Origin: Maledivibacter halophilus
GTDB taxonomy: Bacteria; Bacillota; Clostridia; Peptostreptococcales; Caminicellaceae
Assembly: GCF_900167445.1 (NCBI RefSeq)
Contig: NZ_FUZT01000002.1
Location: forward strand, 186,001 to 250,000
DNA length: 64,000 nucleotides
Direction: 5' to 3'
Both the position numbers and the translations under genes were made by a program. This document shows, piece by piece, positions 51,537 to 61,728 of this stretch. Within the stretch, counting starts at the first letter, position 1. Every line of letters starts with the position of its first letter. A model generated the notes under the pieces. It was not told the DNA's origin and made no database searches. It saw only the letters and a program-made list of their open reading frames with translations.

Positions 51537-54500
51537 ATGAATAAGGTTTTAAATGTTGGATTAGATGTAGGTTCAACTACTGTAAAAATGGCTGTCTTAG
51601 ATGAACAAGGTAATATCCTTTATAAAAAGTATAGTAGGCATTTTTCCGATATCAAAAATACTGTAGTTTCTATGATTGAAAGCGCAAAGGGAATATTACA
51701 AAAAAATTTAATAACAGTAATGATTACTGGTTCAGGTGGTTTTAATATTTCTAAAAAACTCAATATACCATTTATTCAAGAAGTAATGTCATGTACAAAT
51801 GCAATAGAAAAGATCATTCCCAATACCGATGTTGCAATTGAGCTTGGTGGAGAAGATGCTAAAATTACATATTTAGGGGATTCAATTGAACAAAGAATGA
51901 ATGGGACTTGTGCTGGGGGCACAGGTGCATTTATTGATCAAATGGCATCCCTTTTACAGACCAATGCTTCTGGCCTCAATGAACTGGCAAAGAATCACAA
52001 AATTATATATCCTATTGCTTCAAGGTGTGGTGTTTTTGCAAAGACGGATATTCAACCTCTTTTAAATGAAGGAGCAGCAAAGGAAGATATAGCAGCATCA
52101 ATTCTTCAGGCAGTTGTTAATCAAAGTATAAGTGGATTGGCCCAGGGGAGATCTATCAAAGGAAATGTTGCATTCTTAGGGGGACCATTACATTTTATGC
52201 CAGAGCTTCGAAAACGCTTTATAGAAACCCTTAAACTAAAGGAAAATAATGTTATTTATCCAGAGGACTCTCAGTATTTTGTTGCTATAGGAGCTGCATT
52301 ATCTTCTAGAAAAGAAGAACCTATTTTATTTGAATGTCTTTATGAAAGAGTTCCTGCTATTTGTAAACTCGATGATAAAGAGAATAAGGATGTAGAAACA
52401 TTGTTTGTAAATGATGAAGAATATAGGGAGTTTAAAGATAGGCATAGAAAGCATAAAGTAAAAAGAGTAGATTTAAATACTTATTCTGGAGATGCTTTTT
52501 TAGGAATAGATGCAGGTTCAACTACAACTAAACTAGCTTTGATAGACGATAAGGGAGGATTATTATATTCATATTATGGCAGTAATAGAGGAAACCCTTT
52601 AGAGTCGACTATAGAGGCACTAAAGGATTTATATAGCAAATTAAATAAAGATACAAAAATTGTTTACTCAGCTGTTACCGGATACGGGGAACATTTAATA
52701 AGGGCTGCCCTCAGAGTAGATATTGGAGAAATTGAAACCGTAGCTCATTATAAAGCAGCAGAATTTTTTCTTCCAGGAACTGATTTTGTATTGGACATAG
52801 GTGGCCAGGATATGAAAAGCTTAAAAATTAAAGATGGTGTCATAGACTCGATAATGTTAAATGAAGCTTGTTCATCGGGCTGTGGATCATTTATTGAAAC
52901 TTTTGCAAAATCCCTTAATATGGATGTGAAAGATTTTGCCTTGGAAGGAATTAAATCAAAATCTCCAGTAGATCTGGGAACAAGATGTACGGTTTTTATG
53001 AATTCTAAGGTAAAGCAGGCACAAAAGGAAGGTGCTACAATAGAAGATATTTCTGCTGGTATTTCAATTTCAGTTATTAAAAATGCCCTTTTTAAGGTTA
53101 TAAGGTTAAGGAGCGTCAGGGAATTAGGAGAAAAAATTGTGGTTCAAGGTGGAACATTTTATAATGATGCTGTTCTTAGAGCCATGGAAAAAATAATTGG
53201 AAGAAATGTTGTGAGACCAGATATAGCAGGGATAATGGGAGCCTTTGGATCGGCAATAGTTGCTAAAGGGCGTTATAGAGAGGAATATAAAACTACTTTA
53301 TTGCAAACAAAAGAACTTGTAGATTTTAAAATGAATACATCTATGAAACGATGTGGATTATGTGGGAACAATTGTCTTTTGACAATTAAAGAGTTTTCCG
53401 ATGGACGGAAATTTATCTCTGGGAACAGATGTGAGCGGGGAGCAGGTATAGAAAAAGAAAGAAATGATATTCCAAACCTTTATGAGTATAAGTATAAAAG
53501 GGTATTTAATTATAAACCTTTATCCGAAAATGAAGCCGTTAGAGGAACTATAGGACTGCCAAGGGTATTAAATATGTATGAAGATTATCCATTTTGGTTT
53601 ACTTTTTTCACTGAACTTGGATATAGGGTGATTGTTTCTAGTCGATCATCCAAGAGAATATATGAGATGGGAATGGATACTATACCATCTGAATCGGTTT
53701 GCTATCCGGGAAAACTTGTTCATGGACATATTACTGATTTAGTCGTAAAGGGTGTATATAAGATATTCTATCCTTGTATTCCCTATAATATACAAGAAGA
53801 TAAAGAGGCAGGAAATCATTATAATTGTCCTGTAGTTACATCCTATCCTCAAACAATAAAGGCTAATATGGATATTTTAAATATAAATAAAATAACTTTC
53901 TATAATCCATTTTTACCTATTGATAATCCTAAGAAAATGACAAAGCGTTTAATAGAAGAATTAGCTCCTGAGAATATTTCAAAGGAAGAAATAATTAAAG
54001 CAGTTGGAAAAGCCTATAGTGAGCTTGATAAATATAGACAAGACGTTAGGAATAAAGGAGAAGAGGCAATAAATTATATTAAAGAAAAAAATATAAAGGG
54101 AATGGTACTGGTAGGTAGACCATATCATATTGATCCGGAAATTAATCATGGAATACCAGAGATGATAAAATCCTATGGGTTTGCAGTTATATCTGAGGAT
54201 TCAATTGATCATTTAGCCAAGATTAAAAGACCACTGAGAGTTATTGATCAGTGGGTATATCACTCTAGAATGTATGCAGCTGCCACATTTGTGGCTAAAG
54301 AGAAAAACCTAGAACTAATTCAGCTTAATTCCTTTGGATGTGGATTAGATGCGGTAACTACAGACCAGATCAGTGAGATTTTAGAAAGTCACGGTAAGAT
54401 TTATACCTTGTTAAAAATAGATGAAATTAGTAATATAGGAGCTGCCAGGATTCGTATAAGGTCTCTAATTGCTGCTATTAAAGAAAGAGATAAAAGAGAG

Positions 54501-55811
54501 TTTAAACCAACAAAGTTAGAGAATGATCATGAAAGAATTATTTTCACAAAGAATATGAAAAAAGCCCATACTATTTTGGCACCTCAAATGTCGCCTATAC
54601 ATTTTCAATTTTTAAAGATTGGATTTGAAAAAGCAGGTTACAATATAGAAATTTTACCTTCAGTTGATAAAAAAGCAATAGATGAGGGTCTAAGATATGT
54701 CAATAACGATGCTTGCTATCCTGCGATAATTGTAGTAGGTCAGATAATGGAGGCTTTAAAGTCAGGTAAATACGATTTAAATAATACTTCTGTAATAATC
54801 ACTCAAACCGGTGGAGGATGCAGGGCAACTAATTATATAGCTTTTTTAAGAAAGGCTTTGAAGGATACAGAATTAGAGCATATACCAGTTATTTCTCTTA
54901 ATGCAGCCGGCTTAGAAAAAAATCCAGGATTCAAAATCACCCTTCCAATGTTAAACAGCTTAATGAAGGGGTTAGTCTATGGTGATTTGTTAATGAGGGT
55001 ATTATGTAGGGTTAGACCCTATGAAAAGTTTCCCGGCTCTACTAATAGATTATATGATTATTGGGTGGAAAAATGCAAGAAATCATTAATAAAAGGTGGA
55101 AGAAAGGAGTTTATAGACAATATAAATGGAATAGTAAATGATTTTGACACTCTTGACATTCATGAAGATATAGTTAAACCAAGGGTAGGTGTAGTTGGAG
55201 AAATTTTAGTCAAGTTCCATCCAACAGCCAATAACAATATTGTTGAACTTCTAGAAGGAGAAGGGGCAGAGGCAGTTGTACCGGATCTAATTGATTTTCT
55301 ATTATACTGTGCTTACAATAGCAAGGCTAAGTATGAGCTTTTATCAGGCAGTTATATGAAAAATATTGTTAGCGGAATAGGTATAAAGTTAATTGAGTCT
55401 TATAGAAATGAAATGAAAAGAGCTTTAAATAATAGTAAAAGATTTGAAGCACCAAAGAACATAGAGGACGTTGCTTTAGGTGCATCAAAGCATTTATCAT
55501 TGGGAAATCAGACAGGTGAAGGATGGTTATTGACTGGAGAGATGGTTGAACTTATAGAAAGTGGTATTAATAATATTGTTTGCTTACAGCCCTTTGCATG
55601 TTTACCAAATCATATAACAGGAAAGGGTATGATAAAAGAACTTAGAAAAACATATCCACTTTCAAATATTGCTGCCATTGATTATGACCCTGGTGCAAGT
55701 GAAGTTAACCAGCTTAATAGAATAAAGCTTATGCTCTCTGTTGCGTTTAAAAATTTAGATAAAGAAAATAATGTGGATAGCTATATAAGTGAAGTAACTA
55801 AAGCTACTTAA
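51537..55811 (+). CDS. 2-hydroxyacyl-CoA dehydratase activase-related protein, fused multi-domain
   Basis: A 1424-residue protein of a family common in Clostridia. Two ATPase domains of the BadF/HgdC activase type come first: residues about 5-260 ([30 protein letters not shown]) and about 322-580 ([35 protein letters not shown]). A cysteine motif CGLCGNNC (about 606) leads to a DUF2229 region ([15 protein letters not shown]), and the last 400 residues resemble dehydratase subunits. Activases use ATP and a [4Fe-4S] cluster to inject an electron into 2-hydroxyacyl-CoA dehydratases; the target here is unknown. AAGGAGG precedes ATG 51537. Confidence 0.85.
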   Translation: MNKVLNVGLDVGSTTVKMAVLDEQGNILYKKYSRHFSDIKNTVVSMIESAKGILQKNLITVMITGSGGFNISKKLNIPFIQEVMSCTNAIEKIIPNTDVAIELGGEDAKITYLGDSIEQRMNGTCAGGTGAFIDQMASLLQTNASGLNELAKNHKIIYPIASRCGVFAKTDIQPLLNEGAAKEDIAASILQAVVNQSISGLAQGRSIKGNVAFLGGPLHFMPELRKRFIETLKLKENNVIYPEDSQYFVAIGAALSSRKEEPILFECLYERVPAICKLDDKENKDVETLFVNDEEYREFKDRHRKHKVKRVDLNTYSGDAFLGIDAGSTTTKLALIDDKGGLLYSYYGSNRGNPLESTIEALKDLYSKLNKDTKIVYSAVTGYGEHLIRAALRVDIGEIETVAHYKAAEFFLPGTDFVLDIGGQDMKSLKIKDGVIDSIMLNEACSSGCGSFIETFAKSLNMDVKDFALEGIKSKSPVDLGTRCTVFMNSKVKQAQKEGATIEDISAGISISVIKNALFKVIRLRSVRELGEKIVVQGGTFYNDAVLRAMEKIIGRNVVRPDIAGIMGAFGSAIVAKGRYREEYKTTLLQTKELVDFKMNTSMKRCGLCGNNCLLTIKEFSDGRKFISGNRCERGAGIEKERNDIPNLYEYKYKRVFNYKPLSENEAVRGTIGLPRVLNMYEDYPFWFTFFTELGYRVIVSSRSSKRIYEMGMDTIPSESVCYPGKLVHGHITDLVVKGVYKIFYPCIPYNIQEDKEAGNHYNCPVVTSYPQTIKANMDILNINKITFYNPFLPIDNPKKMTKRLIEELAPENISKEEIIKAVGKAYSELDKYRQDVRNKGEEAINYIKEKNIKGMVLVGRPYHIDPEINHGIPEMIKSYGFAVISEDSIDHLAKIKRPLRVIDQWVYHSRMYAAATFVAKEKNLELIQLNSFGCGLDAVTTDQISEILESHGKIYTLLKIDEISNIGAARIRIRSLIAAIKERDKREFKPTKLENDHERIIFTKNMKKAHTILAPQMSPIHFQFLKIGFEKAGYNIEILPSVDKKAIDEGLRYVNNDACYPAIIVVGQIMEALKSGKYDLNNTSVIITQTGGGCRATNYIAFLRKALKDTELEHIPVISLNAAGLEKNPGFKITLPMLNSLMKGLVYGDLLMRVLCRVRPYEKFPGSTNRLYDYWVEKCKKSLIKGGRKEFIDNINGIVNDFDTLDIHEDIVKPRVGVVGEILVKFHPTANNNIVELLEGEGAEAVVPDLIDFLLYCAYNSKAKYELLSGSYMKNIVSGIGIKLIESYRNEMKRALNNSKRFEAPKNIEDVALGASKHLSLGNQTGEGWLLTGEMVELIESGINNIVCLQPFACLPNHITGKGMIKELRKTYPLSNIAAIDYDPGASEVNQLNRIKLMLSVAFKNLDKENNVDSYISEVTKAT

Positions 55812-55869
55812 TGGATATATTGCTTTACAATATAAAAAACTTAACAAATTTTAAAAGGATGGAAATTAA

Positions 55870-57270
55870 ATGAGTCAGAAAAGAAATTTGACAGAAGGAA
55901 ATATATTAGAAAAGATAATTAAATTAGCCATACCAATAATGGGTACTGCTTTTTTACAAATGACCTATAATATGACCGATATGCTGTGGATAGGAAGGGG
56001 AGTAGGGAGCAGTGCTGTTGCAGCAGTTGGAGCAGCTGGTTTTTATATATGGCTGGCTGCTGGAATTATTCTTCTTTCACAGATTGGTGCAGGCGTAGGA
56101 GTGGCACAGTCCATAGGAAGAGAAGATATAAAAACAGCCAAGAGCTTTGCTAGGAATGCAATTCAGTTAAACTTTTTTATAGCCCTATTATACGGCGTAA
56201 TATTAATATTATTTAAAAATCCTCTTATCGGATTTTTTCGGTTAGGGGATGTTAATGTTACTAATATGGCTAAAGATTATTTAACTATAATTGCATTAGG
56301 TACTGTATTTTCCTTTGCCAATCCTGTATTTACTGGTATATTTAATGGTGGAGGAGAAAGTAAGCATCCCTTTTTAATAAATGCAATAGGACTATTAACT
56401 AATATGATTCTTGATCCCGTACTAATACTTGGCATTGGTCCCTTTCCAGCTTTAGGTGTAAAGGGTGCCGCAATTGCAACTATAACTGCACAATTAATAG
56501 TAACTATAATATTCATATTGTATATAAAAAATAAATCTTCTTATTTTTCAGGTTTTAAATTTTATATAATGCCTCAGTGGAATTATATAAAAAGGATAGT
56601 AAAGATGGGGTATCCTGTAGCTTTACAAAATGCTATGTTTACTATTTTTGCCATGATCATAGCCAGAATTATTGCCCTTTGGGGTCCAGTTCCTATTGCG
56701 GTACAGAAGATAGGTTCTGAAATCGAATCTATTTCTTGGATGACATCAAATGGGTTTGCTACTGCCTTAAGTGCATTTGTAGGACAAAACTATGGTGCAG
56801 GCAAGTGGAAGCGTATTTATAAAGGATATTTTACTTCCCTTGGTATTATGAGTGGAATAGGTATTTTAGCTTCATTGATTTTGATTTTTTGTGGTAGACC
56901 AATATTTACTTTATTTTTCCCAAATGAAGAAGAAACTATTTTTCAAGGTATTATTTATTTAAAAATACTAGGATTATCTCAATTATTTATGTGCATAGAG
57001 ATAACAACGGCAGGAGCATTTAATGGGCTAGGAAAGACTCTGCCACCGTCGTTGATAGGAATTATATTTACTGGTCTGAGGATACCAGCCGCATTAATCC
57101 TTTCTAAGCCAGAAATTTTGGGGCTTAAAGGAGTATGGTGGAGCATAAGTGTGAGTAGTATATTTAAAGGTATTGTTTTGCTAGCTTGGTTTTTATGGTT
57201 AGTTTATAGGCAGCCAGAAATAAGAGAAAGACTTCGTTCTAGATTTATTGCTAGACAGACTGAAGGATAA
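55870..57270 (+). CDS. MATE-family multidrug/metabolite exporter
   Basis: A 466-residue membrane protein with about 12 hydrophobic segments in two related halves. MGTAFLQMTYNMTDMLWIGR near residue 24 and NPVFTGIFNGGGESKHPF near residue 155 are typical MATE blocks. It exports cationic drugs or metabolites by Na+ or H+ antiport. AAAGGATGG precedes ATG 55870. It lies 58 bp after the activase-like gene, so it may be in its transcript. Confidence 0.9.
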   Translation: MSQKRNLTEGNILEKIIKLAIPIMGTAFLQMTYNMTDMLWIGRGVGSSAVAAVGAAGFYIWLAAGIILLSQIGAGVGVAQSIGREDIKTAKSFARNAIQLNFFIALLYGVILILFKNPLIGFFRLGDVNVTNMAKDYLTIIALGTVFSFANPVFTGIFNGGGESKHPFLINAIGLLTNMILDPVLILGIGPFPALGVKGAAIATITAQLIVTIIFILYIKNKSSYFSGFKFYIMPQWNYIKRIVKMGYPVALQNAMFTIFAMIIARIIALWGPVPIAVQKIGSEIESISWMTSNGFATALSAFVGQNYGAGKWKRIYKGYFTSLGIMSGIGILASLILIFCGRPIFTLFFPNEEETIFQGIIYLKILGLSQLFMCIEITTAGAFNGLGKTLPPSLIGIIFTGLRIPAALILSKPEILGLKGVWWSISVSSIFKGIVLLAWFLWLVYRQPEIRERLRSRFIARQTEG

Positions 57271-57348
57271 ATTTGTTCTGTTCATTAGTTGAATAGGAAA
57301 GAAGAAGGGGATTTAAATTATTAAAATAATCTATAATAAGCTCCAAGA

Positions 57349-57388
57349 AAAAACCAAGTTCAACTCAGGTCGAACTTGGTTTTTTTCT
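57349..57388. terminator. bidirectional intrinsic terminator between the MATE gene and trpB
   Basis: AAACCAAGTTC - AACTCAGGTC - GAACTTGGTTT stem with runs of A before and T after, so it can end transcription from both sides. The trpB stop codon touches its right edge. Confidence 0.88.
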
Positions 57389-58568
57389 ATTTACAATTTA
57401 ATATTTCTTTAATTTGTTTTGCATCCTTATCTCCTCTACCGGAAAGATTAACAATAATAATTTTATCCTTTGACAAATTCTTGGCCAGTTTCATTCCATA
57501 ACTAAGGGCATGAGAGCTTTCAAGGGCTGGAATTATGCCTTCGGTTTTGCAGAGGGTTTTAAAAGCTTCTAGGGCTTCATTGTCTGTAACTGTTACATAT
57601 TTCCCTCTGTTAGAGTCTTTATAAAAACAGTGTTCTGGTCCAACACCTGGATAGTCAAGGCCTGCTGCAATAGAGTGTACAGGCAGATCATTTCCAGCTT
57701 CATCCTGTATTGTATAGCACTTAAATCCATGAATAACACCAATTGTACCTTTGGAAAGAGAAGCTGCGTGGTCTTTTGTATCTAAACCTAAGCCAGCGGG
57801 CTCAACTCCTACTATATTAACATCTAAATCATCATAAAAAGGATTAAATAGTCCAATAGCATTACTGCCTCCACCAACACATGCGATTAAGTAATCTGGA
57901 AGGCGACCTTCTTTTTCTAATATTTGCTCTCTTGCTTCTTTTCCTATGATACTTTGAAATTCTCTAACCATAACAGGATATGGATGTGGACCAACAGCAG
58001 AGCCTAAAAGGTAGAAGGTTGTTTCACAATTTTCTATGAAATCATTTAAAGCTGCATCAACAGCATCTTTTAATGTTTTTCTTCCGGTAGTTGCAGGAAC
58101 AACCTTAGCACCTAATAATTCCATTTTAAAAACATTTAAACTTTGTCTTTCTATATCTTTTTCCCCCATATATATGGTGCAATCTATATTAAATAAAGCA
58201 CATACAGTAGCAGTTGCAACTCCATGTTGTCCAGCTCCGGTTTCTGCTATAATTCTTTTTTTGCCCATTCGTTTAGCTAGTAAAACTTGACCAATAGTAT
58301 TATTGATTTTATGTGCACCAGTATGATTTAAATCTTCTCTTTTTAAGTATATTTTTGCGCCACCAATGCTATCAGTCAAATTTCTAGCATAGTACAATGG
58401 GTTTGCTCTACCAATATATTCCTTCTGATAATATTTGAGTTCCTCAAGAAAAGATGGATCTTCTATATAAGTGAAAAAAGCATTTTCAATTTCTTTTAAA
58501 ATTTTTTCTAATGGTTTAGGCACGTAAGCGCCACCAAATTCTCCAAAATATCCATTTCTATTTTTCAT
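57387..58568 (-). CDS. trpB: tryptophan synthase beta chain
   Basis: A 393-residue TrpB of normal length. It starts with [20 protein letters not shown], has the PLP-binding lysine in [13 protein letters not shown], and the glycine-rich cofactor loop [10 protein letters not shown]. It joins indole and serine to tryptophan. No trpA, trpC or other trp gene is beside it; it stands alone behind a Trp T-box, so it may use free indole or depend on genes elsewhere. AGGAGGAAAATTT lies before the ATG on the minus strand. Confidence 0.95.
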   Translation of the reverse strand: MKNRNGYFGEFGGAYVPKPLEKILKEIENAFFTYIEDPSFLEELKYYQKEYIGRANPLYYARNLTDSIGGAKIYLKREDLNHTGAHKINNTIGQVLLAKRMGKKRIIAETGAGQHGVATATVCALFNIDCTIYMGEKDIERQSLNVFKMELLGAKVVPATTGRKTLKDAVDAALNDFIENCETTFYLLGSAVGPHPYPVMVREFQSIIGKEAREQILEKEGRLPDYLIACVGGGSNAIGLFNPFYDDLDVNIVGVEPAGLGLDTKDHAASLSKGTIGVIHGFKCYTIQDEAGNDLPVHSIAAGLDYPGVGPEHCFYKDSNRGKYVTVTDNEALEAFKTLCKTEGIIPALESSHALSYGMKLAKNLSKDKIIIVNLSGRGDKDAKQIKEILNCK

Positions 58569-58689
58569 AAATTTTCCTCCTCATGAATAGGGCATATAGC
58601 CTCTTTAGATTTTTTATATTACTATGTTTAATCATTGTATTTTCCCTTCAAGTTCATGTGTTTTTCATAGCTAACGCCCCTCCTTTTAC

Positions 58690-58988
58690 AGAAAATAAAA
58701 AATCCTCTATATGCCATATGACATATAGAGGACGAATATATCGTGTTGCCACCTCTTATTTGCAATAATATAATTATTGCAATCTCTTTTCAGATACGGG
58801 ATAAAAATCCGATATCCTATCTCTATAACGGGAGAAAACCGTGTCGCTTACTAAAAGGTTCAGCTTCAGCTCATGAGTCCATTCAATCAGCTTTTTAATA
58901 TTAGACTCTCACCATTGTCTAACTCTCTGTAAATAATCCACAAATCTACTAATCTCAATCAAAGCTTTTAAATATTAAAATGTGTTTA
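58690..58988 (-). promoter_or_regulatory. tryptophan T-box leader of trpB
   Basis: On the minus strand the T-box sequence AGAGGTGGCAACACGA (58756-58741) is followed by a terminator stem TCCTCTATATG/CATATAGAGGA (58732-58703) and a T-run. The specifier-loop sequence GAATGGACTC holds TGG (58881-58879), the Trp codon. The T-box bulge reads UGGC, whose C would pair with a G discriminator base, as in bacterial tRNA-Trp. Uncharged tRNA-Trp should favour the antiterminator and turn trpB on. Confidence 0.88.
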
Positions 58989-58994
58989 AAGAAG

Positions 58995-59023
58995 ATTATA
59001 AATTTAAATAGAATAAATGTCAA
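58995..59023 (-). promoter_or_regulatory. consensus promoter of the trpB leader
   Basis: On the minus strand TTGACA (59023-59018), a 17-bp spacer and TATAAT (59000-58995): a perfect sigma-A consensus. The T-box leader starts about 7 bases downstream. Confidence 0.85.
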
Positions 59024-59042
59024 GAGTTTTTTATAAAATTTT

Positions 59043-59222
59043 TCAAATAGATTTTTGCTTAAGATATTGGACCAAAGCTTCATCTAGTATTTGACTTATC
59101 TCTATTATTTCTGGAGCATTAACATCACCTTTAGCTTCAATAAGTTCATACATCTTAGAACGCAAAAGCTTTATTCTATTTTCTAAGACATTTAAATTTT
59201 TACAAGAATTGATAGAAGTCAT
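59043..59222 (-). CDS. Spo0E-like sporulation regulatory phosphatase
   Basis: A 59-residue protein with LENRIKLLRSKMYELIEA followed by EISQILDEALVQYL. The SQxLD motif is the active-site signature of Spo0E-type aspartyl-phosphate phosphatases, which remove phosphate from Spo0A-P and so delay sporulation. It forms the expected helical hairpin. I start at the second ATG (59222) since AAGG lies before it and overlaps the first one (59231). It supports a spore-forming host. Confidence 0.8.
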   Translation of the reverse strand: MTSINSCKNLNVLENRIKLLRSKMYELIEAKGDVNAPEIIEISQILDEALVQYLKQKSI

Positions 59223-59319
59223 ATAAATCATCCTTTGATATATAATATACTTTAATTATACCCAATTTGCATGTCATATACTGTCAAAAAATGAATTTTA
59301 TATGAAGAAAAATAAAATA

Positions 59320-59589
59320 TTAAATCATATCATCTATATTTCTATCTTGTAAAAAATCAATAATTTTCTTTTCTTCCGATTCTGTAAATTCATATCCATG
59401 AACCTTCATGCCTCTATCTACAAGATCTATATGGTCAAATTTTAATTTTCCATGGGATTTATAGATAATTAAAGCCGAAGGGTCTTCTAATTCCCATATA
59501 TTCGTACTGTTGGGATCCAATTCCACTCCTATTAGTATTTCTACTATTCCGTTATTATTAATAATTTCTCTAATATCATTTATTTTCAA
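59320..59589 (-). CDS. hypothetical 89-residue protein
   Basis: An acidic 89-residue protein. The N-terminal part (INDIREIINNNGIVEILIG) looks like a helix and beta-strand, the middle has IWELEDPSALIIYKSHGK, and the C-terminus is a helix with FTESEEKKIIDFLQDR. The gene has a very good ribosome site (AAAGGAGTGAA) before its ATG and sits next to Spo0E. I do not recognise the family. A distant likeness to small beta-rich spore proteins is too weak to use. It has no signal peptide or membrane segment. Confidence 0.6.
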   Translation of the reverse strand: MKINDIREIINNNGIVEILIGVELDPNSTNIWELEDPSALIIYKSHGKLKFDHIDLVDRGMKVHGYEFTESEEKKIIDFLQDRNIDDMI

Positions 59590-59899
59590 TAAAGTTCACT
59601 CCTTTAAGGCTTAATAAATTTATTTAGAAATATTTTTCAATATTATTATTACCAATTATAATGAAACAATGTCATAATTTATTTTTTCCCTAGATTAAAA
59701 GAGGTTTATAATAGGAAGATGAAAGGCTTCTCAGTGACACTTTGAGTAAATCAAACTTTATAATCCTATATCTTTAAAATATCTATGCTTCTGTGATTTT
59801 TTTGATGTATAAATTCATCTTTTAATTTGTTTATCTATAGTAAGGGTTAAAATTAAATTTAAATATGATATACTAATTTTAAAGGTGAATAGTCTAAGT

Positions 59900-60006
59900 A
59901 TTATAGATATGGGATTAAGAAAATTAACAAGTTTCTTAATAAAGCTTTTAAAGAAACCTTAGATGTTATTTTCATTTCTTTAGGTTTTCAGTCACATATC
60001 TATATT
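59900..60006. repeat. inverted-repeat element upstream of yhaM (element family 2, copy B)
   Basis: Ends TATAGATATG (59902-59911) and CATATCTATA (59995-60004). Inside are a perfect 8-bp stem TTAAGAAA/TTTCTTAA (59915-59939) and an AAACCT/AGGTTT stem. It shares its ends with elements at 12996 and 33970. The rest of the 462-bp gap (59590-59899) shows no gene; TATACT at 59869 is a possible -10 for yhaM. Confidence 0.55.
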
Positions 60007-60051
60007 GTTGTTTATTTTTACTAAAAGAAAAAAGATACAGAGGGGATATAT

Positions 60052-61008
60052 ATGAGCAAAAAAATTGTTGACTTTAAAGTTGGAGATTCAATTCAAGGTT
60101 TTTTTCTAGTAAAATCTATAAAATTAAAGACTTCAAGTAATAATAAGATTTTTCTTGATTTTAATCTTACTGACAGAACTGGAGAAATCAATGCAAAGCT
60201 TTGGGATTGTACTAAGGAAGATGAAAAAAAATATTCAGAAGGAAAATTGATTAAAGTAAAGGGAAGTATTTTAGAATGGCAGGGTAAGCTTCAGCTTAGA
60301 ATCATAAAGATAAGGAATGTGAAAGAAGAAGATAATCTAATAATAGATGATTATGTTCTTTCTGCACCAGAAAAGTCAGAAATTATGTATGAAAAAATAT
60401 TATCATACATAGATAATATTGATAATGATGACATTCGTAATATTGTCAGTTATCTTTTCAAAGAAAATAAAAAGGAGCTTATGTTTTATCCCGCTGCTAA
60501 ATCTAATCATCATTCTATGCATGGTGGACTTCTTTATCATATTTTAACTATGCTTAGGGGAGCTGAAAAATTCTTAGAAATATATACTTTTCTAGATAAA
60601 GATTTATTATTTGGAGGAGTAGTACTTCATGATATTGCTAAAATAAATGAAATGGATTCTAATGAGCTTGGAATAGTCTCATCCTATACTAGTGAAGGTG
60701 AACTTTTAGGACATATAATTCAAGGAATAAAGCAAATTGAAAAGGTTTCAGAGAAAGTAGATGCTAATAAGGAAATAACAGTGCTTTTGCAGCATATGCT
60801 CCTTTCTCATCACTATGAACCAGAGTTTGGAAGTCCTAAGAGACCTATGATCCCTGAAGCTGAGATTTTACACTATCTAGATGTAATTGATGCTAGGATG
60901 TTTGATATGAAAAAAACACTTGAAAATATTGAACCAAGCGGTTTTTCAGATAAAATTTGGACTTTGCATAATAGAAAGCTATATAAGGCTAAGTATAATA
61001 ATTTGTAA
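60052..61008 (+). CDS. yhaM: YhaM-type 3'-5' exoribonuclease (OB-fold and HD domain)
   Basis: A 318-residue protein. Residues about 10-95 are an OB-fold (LDFNLTDRTGEINAKLW), and about 150-290 form an HD domain with HHSMHGGLLYH and VVLHDIAK as metal ligands. This matches YhaM/CBF1-type 3'-to-5' exoribonucleases of Firmicutes, which trim RNA or DNA ends in the cytosol. The ribosome site is GAGGGG before ATG 60052. A hairpin element precedes it. The next gene unit, ileS, has its own promoter. Confidence 0.88.
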   Translation: MSKKIVDFKVGDSIQGFFLVKSIKLKTSSNNKIFLDFNLTDRTGEINAKLWDCTKEDEKKYSEGKLIKVKGSILEWQGKLQLRIIKIRNVKEEDNLIIDDYVLSAPEKSEIMYEKILSYIDNIDNDDIRNIVSYLFKENKKELMFYPAAKSNHHSMHGGLLYHILTMLRGAEKFLEIYTFLDKDLLFGGVVLHDIAKINEMDSNELGIVSSYTSEGELLGHIIQGIKQIEKVSEKVDANKEITVLLQHMLLSHHYEPEFGSPKRPMIPEAEILHYLDVIDARMFDMKKTLENIEPSGFSDKIWTLHNRKLYKAKYNNL

Positions 61009-61152
61009 GAATAAGTATTTTAATTTTAGAGAATTTGATGTTTTTACACATATATATTGAAGAATTTAAAGGATTTAGAAACATCAATTATTTGAATATG
61101 TATAAAAAAATAGAAATTAGGCAAATATATTCAATGAATTTCAAAAAAGCTT

Positions 61153-61182
61153 TTGACAAATTATGATTTAATAAGGTATTAT
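61153..61182 (+). promoter_or_regulatory. promoter of the ileS leader
   Basis: TTGACA (61153-61158) and TATTAT (61177-61182) with an 18-bp spacer, upstream of the T-box leader. The 144 bp between yhaM and this promoter hold nothing else I can name. Confidence 0.6.
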
Positions 61183-61289
61183 AAGTAATATAATAATTTG
61201 TATAATTAAAACATTTTATATATTATAGAACATCTTGTGATAGGAGTCATGTCAAGTAAAAAAAGAAAAGGCTTTAATGAGGAAAGTAG

Positions 61290-61600
61290 TAAAGAAAGTC
61301 AAATGCGTTTTAAGGTATATTTTATTTATATCCTTCAGAGAGATAATCCTTGGCTGGAAGATTATCAGCGTATGTCTTTATGAAGATCACCTCTAAGGGG
61401 TAAGAAAATACGAACGAATATTTAAACTCATGAGTTTATTTTTAGATTATCCCTAAGTTAGATATCTGAAATTTGGAAACAATAGTAAGATATCTCGTAG
61501 AGAATGCGTTAAATTCTAATGAGTGATAGGTTGTACCTATAATTTGGGTGGTAACGCGGAAAATTTTCGTCCCTAAGTCTTTTGGCTTAGGGACTTTTTG
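61290..61600 (+). promoter_or_regulatory. isoleucine T-box leader of ileS
   Basis: The specifier loop reads TGAAGATCACCTC with ATC (61386-61388), an Ile codon. The T-box GGGTGGTAACGCGG (61546-61559) and the terminator GTCCCTAAG/CTTAGGGAC (61569-61594) followed by TTTTT complete the element. The bulge UGGU fits the A discriminator of tRNA-Ile. The 5' boundary is approximate. Uncharged tRNA-Ile should permit transcription into ileS. Confidence 0.92.
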
Positions 61601-61728
61601 ATATATACCATTTCAAATTAGAAATTAAGCCATAATCTTTATTCTATTCAAAAGTACTCAATAGTAATATACGTAACATTAGCAACTTGAAATATTCAAA
61701 TTTCAAAGAAGATAGAAAGGATGGAATT

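Noticed and set aside
61249..61383. Open frame of 44 codons starting ATG in the ileS leader
   Set aside because: It runs through stem I of the Ile T-box and stops beside the specifier loop. The spacing of AGGAG to the ATG is only two bases. RNA structure explains the sequence better.
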